Shown piece by piece: positions 24,343 to 33,586 of a DNA stretch of 64,000 bases (positions are counted from its first letter, which is position 1; every line of letters begins with the position of its first letter). The notes below the pieces were generated by a model, which saw only the letters and a list, made by a program, of their open reading frames with translations, did not search any database and was not told the origin of the DNA. The position numbers and the translations under genes were made by a program. The stretch is from an uncultured Clostridia bacterium (GTDB lineage Bacteria; Bacillota; Clostridia; Christensenellales; Borkfalkiaceae), in NCBI GenBank assembly GCA_944346885.1, contig CALVMR010000029.1:1-64000 (forward strand), in the 5' to 3' direction.

Positions 24343-24371
24343 ATTTTATCACATATGCGCAAATATTTCAA
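24343..24371 (-). promoter_or_regulatory. promoter of the hydrogenase operon
   Basis: On the minus strand TTGAAA (24366-24371), 17 bases, TAAAAT (24343-24348), with TG in the extended -10 position. It faces away from the citrate synthase promoter about 95 bases to the right. Confidence 0.7.
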
Positions 24372-24464
24372 TAGGATTCCTGCCGAAAGGCGCAATATTT
24401 TTTTGTGCTAAACGCCGAAAATGCCGCCCGCGCCCCGCCCGCGCGCCCCCGCCCGCCCTTCGGC

Positions 24465-24493
24465 TTGACAAAACGGAAAAATTGTGTTATGAT
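24465..24493 (+). promoter_or_regulatory. promoter of citrate synthase
   Basis: TTGACA (24465-24470), 17 bases, TATGAT (24488-24493), with TG before the -10. It lies 65 bases before the start codon. In-frame ATG codons upstream of 24500 would not be in this transcript. Confidence 0.85.
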
Positions 24494-24557
24494 TAACAAA
24501 CTATCCGCGTTTGCACGTGCGGAACAAGGCGGGCAGTCGCCCGCCGAAGGAGCGAGC

Positions 24558-25955
24558 ATGGATCTTTCCATCATACAGGAGAACATACGCAAAAAATATG
24601 CGGAGTACGCGCAGGATATCGCCGCGCTCTCCAAAATGGCAGCCAAAAGCGACGTGATCAACCCCCGCCTGTACGAAAAGTACGACGTGAAGCGGGGCTT
24701 GCGCGACGTAAACGGCAACGGCGTGGTGTGCGGGCTGACCGAAATTTCCGAGATCCTCGCCTTCGGCAGGGATAAAAACGGCAACAAGATCCCCATCGAC
24801 GGGCAGCTGTACTACCGCGGCATCGATATCCGCGAATTGGTCAAAGGCATGCAGGGGCGGCGGTTCGACTTTGAAGAGGCGACCTTTTTGCTGCTGTTCG
24901 GGCACCTGCCCACCAAGGACCAGCTCGCCCGCTTTTGCCAGATCCTCGCCGATTTCCGCGCGCTGCCCCCCTCCTTTGTGCGCGATATCATCATGAAGGC
25001 GCCTTCCAAGGATATGATGAACATGCTGGCGCGGTGCGTGCTTTCGCTGTACTCGTACGACCCGCGCCCGGACGACACCTCCAAGCGCAACGTGCTGCGG
25101 CAGTCTTTACAGCTGATCGCCCAATTCCCGCTGCTCGCCGTGTACAGCCAAAAGGCGTACAGCTATTACCATTCGGACGCTTCGCTGTTCATCCACAAGC
25201 CGCAAAAAGAGCTCTCCACGGCGGAAAACATCCTGTACATGCTGCGCGACGACTCAAAGTATACCGAGCTGGAAGCGGAAGTTTTGGACCTGTGCCTGGT
25301 GCTGCACGCCGAACACGGCGGCGGCAACAACTCCACGTTTACGACGCACGTCGTCACCTCGTCGGGCACGGATACATACTCCTCGGTGGCGGCTTCGCTC
25401 GGCTCGCTCAAAGGCCCCAAACACGGCGGCGCCAACATCAAGGTGTGCGAAATGTTCGACAACATCAAGGCGCACGTTCCCTCTTTTGACAGAGGCAAGC
25501 TCAAAGATTACGTGGCGAAGATCGTGGACCGCGAAGCCTACGACCACACGGGGCTGGTGTACGGCATGGGGCATGCGGTGTACTCCCTCTCCGACCCGCG
25601 CGCGGATATTTTGAAGAGCTTTGCCGAAAAACTCGCCGCCGAAAAACACATGGAAAAAGAGTACGAGATGCGCGGCTACGTTGCCCAAGCCGCGGCGGAA
25701 CTGATCGCCGAAAAGCGGCGCATCTACAAGGGCGTTGCGCCCAACGTAGACTTTTATTCGGGCTTCGTGTACGATATGCTGGGGCTGCCGCGCGAGCTGT
25801 ACACCCCTTTCTTTGCCGTATCGCGCATCGCGGGCTGGTCGGCGCACCGCATGGAGGAGATCACCAACGGCGGAAAGATCATCCGTCCCGGCTACCAAGC
25901 CGTTGCCCCGCGCCAAAAATACGTGCCCATCGAACAGCGCGTCGAAGAAGAATAA
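24558..25955 (+). CDS. gltA: citrate synthase
   Basis: A 465-residue Si-type citrate/2-methylcitrate synthase. It condenses oxaloacetate with acetyl-CoA. Active-site regions are visible: LHAEHGGGNNSTFTTHV, GPKHGGANIKV, YGMGHAVYSLSDPRA and the C-terminal arginine region GWSAHRMEEITNGGKIIRPG. AAGGAG lies five bases before the ATG at 24558. It is a single gene with its own promoter and terminator; no aconitase or isocitrate dehydrogenase is adjacent. In fermenters it often supplies 2-oxoglutarate for glutamate, consistent with gdhA in this window. Confidence 0.93.
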   Translation: MDLSIIQENIRKKYAEYAQDIAALSKMAAKSDVINPRLYEKYDVKRGLRDVNGNGVVCGLTEISEILAFGRDKNGNKIPIDGQLYYRGIDIRELVKGMQGRRFDFEEATFLLLFGHLPTKDQLARFCQILADFRALPPSFVRDIIMKAPSKDMMNMLARCVLSLYSYDPRPDDTSKRNVLRQSLQLIAQFPLLAVYSQKAYSYYHSDASLFIHKPQKELSTAENILYMLRDDSKYTELEAEVLDLCLVLHAEHGGGNNSTFTTHVVTSSGTDTYSSVAASLGSLKGPKHGGANIKVCEMFDNIKAHVPSFDRGKLKDYVAKIVDREAYDHTGLVYGMGHAVYSLSDPRADILKSFAEKLAAEKHMEKEYEMRGYVAQAAAELIAEKRRIYKGVAPNVDFYSGFVYDMLGLPRELYTPFFAVSRIAGWSAHRMEEITNGGKIIRPGYQAVAPRQKYVPIEQRVEEE

Positions 25956-25968
25956 ACTACAAAAAACA

Positions 25969-26012
25969 CGCGCCCCGCGCGGCGAATGCCGCGCGGGGCG
26001 CGTTCTCATTTT
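25969..26012 (+). terminator. terminator of citrate synthase
   Basis: A 15-bp perfect GC stem (25969-25983 with 25988-26002), a 4-base GAAT loop, then TTCTCATTTT. It begins 13 bases past the stop codon. The A-run on its left side could let it work for leftward transcription as well. Confidence 0.8.
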
Positions 26013-26131
26013 CTGCAAGCGCCGCGCGGAAAACCCGCGCGGCGCAAAAACTTGTGCGGCAAAAAACTTGTGCGGCGCTTGCTTTTTTATCCTGCTTTAC
26101 TCGGATACGGCTTTTTCACGGATATGCTTTT

Positions 26132-26947
26132 TCAAAGATACGCCGCGATCTCGTTCAAACTCTCCGCCACGGCGGAGGGCGTATCGGAGGCAGGAAGAGA
26201 GGCGACCTGCTCCGCGCGGCACTCCCCACTCAGAACCAAAAGGGTGCCGAACCCGTTGTTGCTGCCGAAGCGGATATCCGTATACGGGCGGTCTCCGACC
26301 ATCGTAACGCGGCTTGCGGGCACGCCGAGCGCGGCGGTCAGCATCCGCCCCATCACCGTGTGCGGCTTGCCGCAGATCACGTCCGGCTCCCGCCCGGAAG
26401 AGCGCTTCAAAAGCTGTATGAACGACCCCGCGTCCGGCGGGTACACCCCTTCGGCGGGGCAAACGTCGTCCGCATGGGTGGCAATGTACGGCTTCCCCTG
26501 CACGAGCATGCGGTTGATGCGCACCAATTTTTCATAGGTGAGCGAGGTATCGTAGCCGAGCACGGCGACCTCCGCGCCCTCGTCGCTTTCCGAAAGCGGG
26601 ATGCCGTCGGCGGCAAATTCCGCTTTGAGCGCGTCGGTGCCCACGAGATACACCCGCCTGCCCGCGTACCGCTCTTTGAGCAGCGCGGCAGCCGCCATAC
26701 CCGAAGTGAACACCGTATCCTCTTCGGCAAACAGCCCCAGCCGCCGCAGTTTGGCTTTATAGCTTTCGGCGCCGCGCGAAGAATTGTTGGTGCAATACAC
26801 GATACGCCGCCCCGACGCACGCACCGCGGCGAGCGTGCCCGCCATATCCCCGATCGGCTTTTCTCCGACATACACGGTGCCGTCCATATCCAGCAAAAAG
26901 ACCTGTGTGCGCGCGACGAGCGCGCGCAATGCTTCGTTTTTTTCCAT
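26132..26947 (-). CDS. HAD-IIA sugar phosphatase (NagD family)
   Basis: A 271-residue NagD-like HAD hydrolase. Motif I is FLLDMDGTVYVGEKPIGD, motif II is in YCTNNSSRGA, and motif III/IV is GKPHTVMGRML with MVGDRPYTDIRFGSNNG. The substrate is probably a small phosphorylated metabolite such as a sugar or glycerol phosphate. I chose the ATG at 26947, which directly precedes the HAD fold and follows GGTGG. It is the last gene after hisC and an unrecognised gene on the same strand; a linked function is possible but unproven. Confidence 0.9.
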   Translation of the reverse strand: MEKNEALRALVARTQVFLLDMDGTVYVGEKPIGDMAGTLAAVRASGRRIVYCTNNSSRGAESYKAKLRRLGLFAEEDTVFTSGMAAAALLKERYAGRRVYLVGTDALKAEFAADGIPLSESDEGAEVAVLGYDTSLTYEKLVRINRMLVQGKPYIATHADDVCPAEGVYPPDAGSFIQLLKRSSGREPDVICGKPHTVMGRMLTAALGVPASRVTMVGDRPYTDIRFGSNNGFGTLLVLSGECRAEQVASLPASDTPSAVAESLNEIAAYL

Positions 26948-26990
26948 CGTATCCACCGGATCCGCCGCACGGCGGCGCAAACCCCTTTTT

Positions 26991-28124
26991 TCAGCCGCAG
27001 GCGGCACGCATGCGCGCCGCGGAAGCGGCGCCCCGCGGCACATCGCCGAGCAGCCCGAACTCCCGCTCCAACGCGGGCACGGAGAGCAGGGGCGAAAGTT
27101 CTGCCGCGCACTCGTACAGCGCCGCCTCCTCCCCTTCCTCCGTTTTTCCGCCGAAAGCGGCATACCGCCGCGCGGCTTTCCCCGCGGCGGCGCGAAGCAG
27201 CTGCCCGCGCACCCGCAATTTTTCCCGCGCTTCGGCAAACACCCGTATCCGCCGCGCGCATTCCTCTTCATTTGGCACGCGGATGTTGCGCAGCAGTTCC
27301 ACCGCCGCCCTGCCCGTTCGCTCCGCCGCGCACAGCGCCCTGCCCACGTAATCCGCAACGTAGCTTGCGCGCGGCTGCGCATACTCCAAAAAACGCGCAT
27401 ACCGCGCCGCAAAACAGGCAAACAGCGGAAACGCATCCCCGCCCAAGCACGCCGCCGCCTCCGCCGCAGGCAGGGGCGGCGCAAGATCCAGCGCCAAACG
27501 CAAGAGCGCGTCGGCGCAAAAAAGCCCCTGCGGCTCCTCCGCAAACGCCGCAAACGCCTCCGCCGCGCGCACAAAGGCGGGGTCCTCTTCCCGCCCCGAA
27601 AACAGCGCGTCCAGCGCGCAGTCCTCCGCGCACAGCAGCGAAAGAGCCGCAAAGCCGAAGGCGGCGGGCACGCCCGAAAAGAGCGATCCGTCTACCAGCA
27701 CGGCGTCCGCGTCTCGCAGCGGATATCCCGCCCGAAAAAATTTGCGCGGCAAAGCCCGTTCGGCAATCCCCTCCGCCGAGGGCGCAAGCGGCACGGCGAG
27801 CACCGCGCCGCCCCGCAGTGTAGCAAAAAAGCGGGCGGCAAAGATGCTATTTTTGCCCAGCGCCACAACGGCGCGCACCTCGTCCGGCAGGGCGAGCAGC
27901 CCCGCGGGGATCTCCTCCCCCAACACCGCGCAGACGGGGCGGTACTCCGCCAGCTGCGCGCGCACGGCGGCAAGGTGCAAAAACCCCGCGTCCGCAAAGA
28001 CCGCCGCCCTGCCGTAGGGCAACAGCTTTTTCAATTCTTCCGCCGCCGCCGAAACGGGAGCAAAGCGCACATGCGTCTGCCGCCCCGCCGTACGCAGCGC
28101 ATTTTGCAGCATCGCCACACACAC
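26991..28124 (-). CDS. uncharacterised protein, weakly like iron-ADH/glycerol-1-phosphate dehydrogenase
   Basis: A 377-residue Ala- and Arg-rich protein I cannot assign firmly. The order of segments (a Rossmann-like first half with VVALGKNSIFAARF and VLAVPLAPS, then DADAVLVDGSLFSGVP and a helical second half) resembles the dehydroquinate synthase/iron alcohol dehydrogenase fold. The GGG nucleotide-binding motif and the metal-binding histidines of that family are not visible, so I infer a non-catalytic or strongly diverged member. It starts at GTG 28124, 9 bases after GGAGG. It sits between hisC (77 bases) and the HAD gene (44 bases), probably in one operon. Confidence 0.65.
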   Translation of the reverse strand: MCVAMLQNALRTAGRQTHVRFAPVSAAAEELKKLLPYGRAAVFADAGFLHLAAVRAQLAEYRPVCAVLGEEIPAGLLALPDEVRAVVALGKNSIFAARFFATLRGGAVLAVPLAPSAEGIAERALPRKFFRAGYPLRDADAVLVDGSLFSGVPAAFGFAALSLLCAEDCALDALFSGREEDPAFVRAAEAFAAFAEEPQGLFCADALLRLALDLAPPLPAAEAAACLGGDAFPLFACFAARYARFLEYAQPRASYVADYVGRALCAAERTGRAAVELLRNIRVPNEEECARRIRVFAEAREKLRVRGQLLRAAAGKAARRYAAFGGKTEEGEEAALYECAAELSPLLSVPALEREFGLLGDVPRGAASAARMRAACG

Positions 28125-28201
28125 GGTACAAAACCTCCGCTTTCCGGTATCGTCTTCTTCCGTGCGCGCGGCGGGCGCAAACGCGCCAAACTTCCCCGCG
28201 C

Positions 28202-29269
28202 TTATTCCTTTAAAAACCCGTCCAAAGCCGCCAACAGCGCGTCATTTTGTTCGCGGCTGCCGACGGTGATGCGGCAAAACGCCTCGATGCGCGGTTTGGC
28301 AAAGTGCCGCACGAGCACGCCGCGTTCCCGCAGCCCCGCGTACACTTCCCGCCCGTTCCGCGTATTGTGCCGCGCGAAGAGAAAGTTCGCCGCCGAAGGC
28401 AGTACAAAAAAGCCGCGCGCCGCAAGCTCTCCGCGCAGCCGTTCGCGCTCGGAGATCACGAGCGCGTTTTTCTGCGCGTAATACGACGCGTCCTCGATCG
28501 CCGCGGCGCACACCGCCTGGCAGAGCGAATCGACGGGATAGGAATTGAAACAATCGCGGCAGCGCGCCAACCCTTCGACGAGCGCCTCGCTGCCGACGGC
28601 GTACCCGCAGCGCATGCCCGCCAGCGAATACCCCTTGGAAAAGGTTTTTACGACGAGCAGATTTTCATAACGGGAGACGAGCGGCACGGCGCTCTGCCCG
28701 AAAAAGGGCATGTACGCCTCGTCTAAAACGACGATGCGCCCGCTGTTTGCGCGCACGAACGCCTCGATCTCTTCAAGCGGGATGCCGATGCCCGTGGGCG
28801 CGTTGGGGTTTGCGACCAGCACGCCCTGCGCGCGGGTCTTCGTCAATTTTGCAAGGTCTAAGGTGAAATCCTCTTCCAGCGGCACCTGCGTGTACGGCAC
28901 GCCGAAAAAGGAGCAAAACACGGGATAAAAGCTGTACGTGATATCCGCAAACGCGGCGCCCGCGCCCCCCTCATCAAAAAAGGCGGGGAAGCACAGCGCC
29001 AGCACCTCGTCGCTGCCGTTGCCGCAAAACACGTTTTCGGGGCGGACGCCCTCCGCCCGCGCCACCGCTTCGCGCAGGGCGCGCATGGCAAGGGGCGGGT
29101 ACAGTTTGAGCGAATCCGCATCGAACGAGCGCAGCACCGCCTGCGCCTTGGGGCTGGGCGGGTACGGATTTTCGTTGGTGTTGAGTTTGACGTACTGCCT
29201 GTCTGCGGGCTGTTCTCCCGCCGTGTACGGCGCGGTTTCCGCCGCGCGCCTGCTTAAAAATGACTTCAA
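28202..29269 (-). CDS. hisC: histidinol-phosphate aminotransferase
   Basis: A class II PLP aminotransferase of 355 residues. It opens KSFLSRRAAETAPYTAGEQP followed by KLNTNENPYPPSP, typical of HisC, and has the PLP lysine in TFSKGYSLAGMRCGY. It should transaminate imidazole-acetol phosphate in histidine synthesis. I chose a TTG start at 29269: GAGG lies 7 bases upstream, and the upstream ATG codons fall inside the -10 box of the promoter at 29295-29323. No other his genes are nearby, so a role in aromatic transamination is also possible. Confidence 0.88.
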   Translation of the reverse strand: MKSFLSRRAAETAPYTAGEQPADRQYVKLNTNENPYPPSPKAQAVLRSFDADSLKLYPPLAMRALREAVARAEGVRPENVFCGNGSDEVLALCFPAFFDEGGAGAAFADITYSFYPVFCSFFGVPYTQVPLEEDFTLDLAKLTKTRAQGVLVANPNAPTGIGIPLEEIEAFVRANSGRIVVLDEAYMPFFGQSAVPLVSRYENLLVVKTFSKGYSLAGMRCGYAVGSEALVEGLARCRDCFNSYPVDSLCQAVCAAAIEDASYYAQKNALVISERERLRGELAARGFFVLPSAANFLFARHNTRNGREVYAGLRERGVLVRHFAKPRIEAFCRITVGSREQNDALLAALDGFLKE

Positions 29270-29294
29270 CCTTTCACCTCGTTTGTGTACGTTC

Positions 29295-29323
29295 ATCATA
29301 TCCGTTTTGCACGCAAAAGTCAA
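29295..29323 (-). promoter_or_regulatory. promoter of hisC
   Basis: On the minus strand TTGACT (29318-29323), 17 bases, TATGAT (29295-29300). Transcription should begin near 29288, leaving about 19 bases before the TTG start. This decides the start codon, because the ATGs at the -10 are outside the transcript. Confidence 0.8.
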
Positions 29324-29508
29324 GAACTTACGCTCCCCTCCGCCCGCCGCCGACCGCATCCGACAAAAAAAGACGGCGCCGTGCCCGCTCTTTTGCGCGC
29401 CGCGCCGTTTTCCGCCGCGCTTGCCGCGGCGCCGCTTTTCTTTGCACGTTTGCGCGCGCCCGCATGCTGCGGGCGCGCCTTTTCCGTAAACGCCGAAACG
29501 GGCTGCGT

Positions 29509-31422
29509 TCACGCCCCTTCGCCGAGCGCACCCCTATCGGCAGCCCCTTCGCCGAGCGCCTCTTCGGCGAGCTTGAAGTTCATGTCGTTGAGGCATTTCA
29601 ATTCGTAAAATTTCCCTTTCTTTTCCATCAGCTCTTCGTAGGTGCCCAGCTCTACGCACCTGCCCGCCTCCATGACGGCGATGCGGTCTGCGTCGCGGAT
29701 GGTGGAGAGCCTGTGCGCGACGACGAAGGTCGTTCTCCCCTTGATCAGCCCGGAGATCGCCTTTTGCACTTGGTATTCGGAAATGTTATCCAACGCGCTG
29801 GTCGCCTCGTCCAAGATGAGGATGCGCGGGTCGCGGATGAGCGCGCGGGCAATGGTCACGCGCTGTTTTTGCCCGCCGCTGAGCTTGCCGCCCTGCTCTC
29901 CGACAAAGGTATCCAGCCCGTTCGGCAGGTCTTTGACGAACTCGTTCAAATTTGCCAGTTCCGCCACGCGCTCCACCAGCGCGTTATCGACGTTTTCCAG
30001 CCCGTAGACGATGTTTTCGCGGATGGTGCCCGCAAACAGCAGGCTGTTTTGCGGCACGACGGAGAGAAAGCGGCGGTAATCGGGCAGGGAGAGCTGCGTA
30101 ATGTCGTGCCCGTCTATGTACAGCGCGCCCTCCGTCGGGGTCAAAAACCCGATGATCAAGTTCATGAGCGTGGATTTTCCGCTGCCGGACGCCCCGACGA
30201 CGGCAATGCACTCCCCCGGCGTTACGTTCAGGCTGAAATTTTCCACCACATAGGCGGTGCCGTTGGGGTATTTGTAACTTACGTTTTCAAACCGCACCGC
30301 GCCTTCCAGCGATTCCAATTTGCATTTTCCCACGCTGTTTTCCACGTCTTTGGAGAGCATGATCTCGGAGAGAGAGCCGAGCGCCTCGAACCCGACGGCA
30401 AAGGTGGGCAGCACGTTGACGATGGTCTGCACCGCGCCGTTGATGGAGCTGAACATGGATTGATACAGCACGATATCGCCCGGCGAGATCCAGCCGAAGA
30501 GCGCAAACACGGCGCACACGATGAGGCAGGCGACGCTCATCAGCGTGGCGACCACCCACAGCGCCGAACCGAAATAAGAGTTGGTGCGGTCTACCGCAAG
30601 CCCGCTTTCGGTCAGTTTTCGGATGTTGCGGTCACACAGGGCGATCTCCTTTTCTTCCAGCCCGTGCGCCTTGGTGACGGGCAGCATGCCCAGCATGGTG
30701 GTAAAACGCGCGGAAACATTTTCGTTTTCCACACGGTAGAGATGGTTTTTGCTGCTCATGCGCTTGCGGAAAAACTGCGTGAGCAAAACGTTGGCGGGGA
30801 TGATGACGACGAAGAACGCCGTGACCATCCAGCTGTTGTATACGGCAATGCCGACGGAAACGAGCGCGACGATGATGTTGGGAATGAGCACCTTGATCAG
30901 GTTGGTGTTCAGCGCGTCCACGCTTTCGATATCCTTTAAGAATTTGCTTTGCAGCTTGCCCGTTTCGATCTCTTTATGGTAAGTGATGGAGAGGTGCTGC
31001 AACTTGCGGATGACGGTGCCGCGCATGCCCGCGCCCGTTTTGCGCAGCATGCGGTCGGTGATGCGCGAATAGATGACGTGCGTGGGGATGTTTTGCACCA
31101 GCACCACAACGAGGATCGCCGAATAAATGATGAGCCAGCGCACCGTGTTATCCGACCATTGCCCGCTTGCAAGATCGATGATCTCGGCGGTGATGACGGG
31201 GATCACCCACGCGGGCAGGTTTTTCAGCACAAAAAAGAGGATGCTCAGGCAAAAACCGCCCTTGTTCTTTTGCAAAAGGTGGCGGTAATACAGCGAACCC
31301 ACGCCCCTCTTTTTTTTGCTTTCGCGTTCGGCGGCGTCCTCGTCGAACAAATGCTCGAAATCGGGGATCGCGTTGTCGCTGCGCTTGTACTTCTTCGGCT
31401 GCTCCGCCCGCTCTTTGCCCAT
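29509..31422 (-). CDS. ABC exporter, fused permease and ATPase
   Basis: A 637-residue half-transporter. A charged N-terminal extension of ~75 residues precedes a six-helix ABC membrane domain (about 80-370) and an ATPase domain with VVGASGSGKSTLMNL (Walker A), LSGGQKQRVTIARAL (signature) and ILILDEATSALD (Walker B). It should dimerise and export lipids, peptides or drugs (MsbA/LmrA type). I chose the ATG at 31422 after GGAGG; an earlier ATG lies in the -10 box of its promoter. The last codons contain ALGEGA twice, a 30-bp in-frame duplication (29513 and 29543). Confidence 0.92.
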   Translation of the reverse strand: MGKERAEQPKKYKRSDNAIPDFEHLFDEDAAERESKKKRGVGSLYYRHLLQKNKGGFCLSILFFVLKNLPAWVIPVITAEIIDLASGQWSDNTVRWLIIYSAILVVVLVQNIPTHVIYSRITDRMLRKTGAGMRGTVIRKLQHLSITYHKEIETGKLQSKFLKDIESVDALNTNLIKVLIPNIIVALVSVGIAVYNSWMVTAFFVVIIPANVLLTQFFRKRMSSKNHLYRVENENVSARFTTMLGMLPVTKAHGLEEKEIALCDRNIRKLTESGLAVDRTNSYFGSALWVVATLMSVACLIVCAVFALFGWISPGDIVLYQSMFSSINGAVQTIVNVLPTFAVGFEALGSLSEIMLSKDVENSVGKCKLESLEGAVRFENVSYKYPNGTAYVVENFSLNVTPGECIAVVGASGSGKSTLMNLIIGFLTPTEGALYIDGHDITQLSLPDYRRFLSVVPQNSLLFAGTIRENIVYGLENVDNALVERVAELANLNEFVKDLPNGLDTFVGEQGGKLSGGQKQRVTIARALIRDPRILILDEATSALDNISEYQVQKAISGLIKGRTTFVVAHRLSTIRDADRIAVMEAGRCVELGTYEELMEKKGKFYELKCLNDMNFKLAEEALGEGAADRGALGEGA

Positions 31423-31468
31423 GGCGCCCTCCGCGGATATGGGAACGTTCTCTTTTTTCCGCGCCCTC

Positions 31469-31497
31469 ATTCTACCATTGCAAAAAAGAAAATGCAA
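31469..31497 (-). promoter_or_regulatory. promoter of the ABC exporter
   Basis: On the minus strand TTGCAT (31492-31497), 17 bases, TAGAAT (31469-31474), with an extended TGG before the -10. It places transcription start near 31462. Confidence 0.7.
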
Positions 31498-31609
31498 CCG
31501 TCTGACAAATATTTTTTCACGAAAACCGAGAAAATTTTTTCTTGCGGAAACGGCGCCCGCCGCGGCGCGTTTTTTCCGCAAAAAAAGAACGGAAAAACGC
31601 GCCGCAAAC

Positions 31610-31649
31610 AAAAAAACGGGCGCCCCGCAAAACAGGTTGCGGGGCGCCC
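31610..31649 (-). terminator. terminator of the CoA-disulfide reductase gene
   Basis: On the minus strand a 13-bp stem (31637-31649 with 31618-31630) with a 6-base loop is followed by GTTTTTTTG. It begins 15 bases past the stop codon. A second inverted repeat lies at 31562-31606 without a T-run. Confidence 0.85.
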
Positions 31650-31664
31650 TCTTTATCTCAAATC

Positions 31665-33359
31665 TTATTCCGAAACGGGCACGCCGCAGGGGTGGCAGGG
31701 CACGCCCTCGGCGGCGGCGTCCTGCGCGACGGCGGCATAAAAACGGTACCCGCCCGAAAAGTTATAGCAATCGAACCCTTCTCCCGCCAGCATGCGGCAG
31801 GCAATGTAGCTCCTGAGCCCGCTTTGGCAGTTTACGTACAGTTTTTTGCTCTTATCCAGCTCTCCCATGCGCCCGCGCAGCTCGTCTACGGGGATATGCA
31901 AAGCGCCCGCAAAGTGCCCCGCCGCGAACTCCGCCGCCGTGCGCACGTCCAAGAGCACGGCGTTCGGGTCCGCATACACGGCGGGCAGATCGTTCCAATG
32001 GAACTGTTTGCAGCCCGCGCGCACGTTTTCGATGACGTATCCCGCCATGTTCACGGGGTCCTTTGCCGAAGAGTACGGCGGCGCATAGCACAGGTCGAGC
32101 GCCTGCAAGTCTGCCGCGGTCATTTTGGCGCGGATGGCGCAGGCGAGCACGTCGATGCGCTTTTCCGTGCCCGCATACCCCACCGCCTGCGCGCCGAGGA
32201 TCTCCCCGTTTTCGGGGCGGAAGAGCACTTTCAGCGTCATGTTTTGCGCGCCGGGATAATAGGTGGCGTGGTTGGGCGAAAAGAGCACCGCCCTGTCATA
32301 CGCAATGCCCGCCGCCTTTGCCGCGCGCTCGGAGAGCCCCGTAAACGCAGCCGTCATTTCAAAGAGTTTGAGCACGGAAGAGCCCTGCGCCCCGCGGTAC
32401 ACCGAAGGGATGCCGCACACGTTATCCGCCGCGATCCTGCCCTGCCTGTTCGCCGGCCCCGCCAGCGCGAAAGCGCCCGCCTCGCCCGTCACCGCGTTTT
32501 TGACGAGCACCGCATCACCGACGGCATAGATATCCTTATCCGAAGTGCGCATGTGCCCGTCTACGAGCAGCGCGCCCCGCGCCCCCAATTCCAGCCCCGC
32601 CGCCGCGGCGAGGGCGGTATCGGGCACCACGCCCACGGCAAGCAGCGCAAAATCCGCGGAAAACGCCCCCTTTTCGGTACGCACGGTGAGCGCGCCGTTT
32701 TCCTCCGCAAAGCCGAGCACTTTGGCGCCGAGGCGCAAGTCGATGCCCGCCGCCCGCAGGCGCGCATGCAAAAAGCATGCCATATCCGCATCCAGCTGCG
32801 GCAGCACCTGCGCCGCGCCCTCGCACAAGGTGACGCGGATCCCCCGTTCGACCAAGTTTTCCGCCATTTCCAGCCCGACGAACCCGCCGCCGATGATTAC
32901 GGCGCGCGCCGCCTTGCTCTTTTGCAAAAATTCCGCGATGCGGAAGGTATCTTCCACGGTGCGCAGCGTGAACACGCGGGCGCCGTTCGCCCCCTCCACG
33001 GGCGGCACCGCCGCCCGTGCGCCCGGCGAGAGGATGAGCGCGTCGTACCCCTCGGTGTATTCGCGCCCCGTCAGCGTTTCGCGCACGCGCACCTGCTTTT
33101 GGGCGCGGTCGATCGCCACCGCCTCGCTGTGCACGCGCACGTCGATGTTGAACCGCGCTTTAAAACTCTGCGGCGTTTGCAGCGTAAGCGCGTTTTTGTT
33201 TTGAATGACGCCGCCCACATAATAGGGCAAACCGCAGTTTGCATAGGATACATACCCGCTGCGCTCCAACACGACGATCTCTGCGTGTTCGTTGAGGCGG
33301 CGCAGCCGCGCCGCCGCCGTGGCGCCGCCCGCCACCCCGCCAATGATGACAACTTTCAT
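31665..33359 (-). CDS. CoA-disulfide/persulfide reductase with C-terminal rhodanese
   Basis: A 564-residue flavoprotein. The N-terminal FAD domain starts MKVVIIGGVAGGATAAARLR; the single redox-active cysteine of this family is Cys42 in YANCGLPYYVGG; a second NAD(P)H-binding site is at VIIGGGFVGLEMAE. The C-terminal ~110 residues are a rhodanese domain with its catalytic Cys511 in YVNCQSGLRSY. This fusion is known as CoADR-RHD and acts on CoA disulfides, persulfides or polysulfide. GGAGG lies 13 bases before the ATG, a long spacing. It likely serves thiol balance or sulfur reduction in the cytoplasm. Confidence 0.92.
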   Translation of the reverse strand: MKVVIIGGVAGGATAAARLRRLNEHAEIVVLERSGYVSYANCGLPYYVGGVIQNKNALTLQTPQSFKARFNIDVRVHSEAVAIDRAQKQVRVRETLTGREYTEGYDALILSPGARAAVPPVEGANGARVFTLRTVEDTFRIAEFLQKSKAARAVIIGGGFVGLEMAENLVERGIRVTLCEGAAQVLPQLDADMACFLHARLRAAGIDLRLGAKVLGFAEENGALTVRTEKGAFSADFALLAVGVVPDTALAAAAGLELGARGALLVDGHMRTSDKDIYAVGDAVLVKNAVTGEAGAFALAGPANRQGRIAADNVCGIPSVYRGAQGSSVLKLFEMTAAFTGLSERAAKAAGIAYDRAVLFSPNHATYYPGAQNMTLKVLFRPENGEILGAQAVGYAGTEKRIDVLACAIRAKMTAADLQALDLCYAPPYSSAKDPVNMAGYVIENVRAGCKQFHWNDLPAVYADPNAVLLDVRTAAEFAAGHFAGALHIPVDELRGRMGELDKSKKLYVNCQSGLRSYIACRMLAGEGFDCYNFSGGYRFYAAVAQDAAAEGVPCHPCGVPVSE

Positions 33360-33586
33360 ACCGTGCAAACGTCCTCCTTTCCGAACGCTTTTATTTTTCT
33401 GAGGCTCCGCCGCGCGCATATGCGGCGCGGCGGAGCCGCTTTTTGCCTTGCTGTTTGCCTGTTTTCCGCCGTGTTTTCCCCCGTGCTTTTCCCCGTGTTT
33501 TTCCGTCTGCGCCGCTCTTCTCTCTGCGGCGCGCAGCGCTTGGCGGTTTTCCGCTTTATCCGCGGCGATTTATTTTCCGCGGCGCT

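Noticed and set aside
29270..29512. Longer N-terminal reading of hisC beginning at upstream ATG codons
   Set aside because: Those ATGs lie in or before the -10 of the hisC promoter and encode sequence not found in the family; the TTG with GAGG fits.
33412..33446. 13-bp GC stem with an inner GCATATGC palindrome upstream of the CoA-disulfide reductase gene
   Set aside because: Looks like a terminator only on the plus strand, where no gene ends; on the minus strand no T-run follows.
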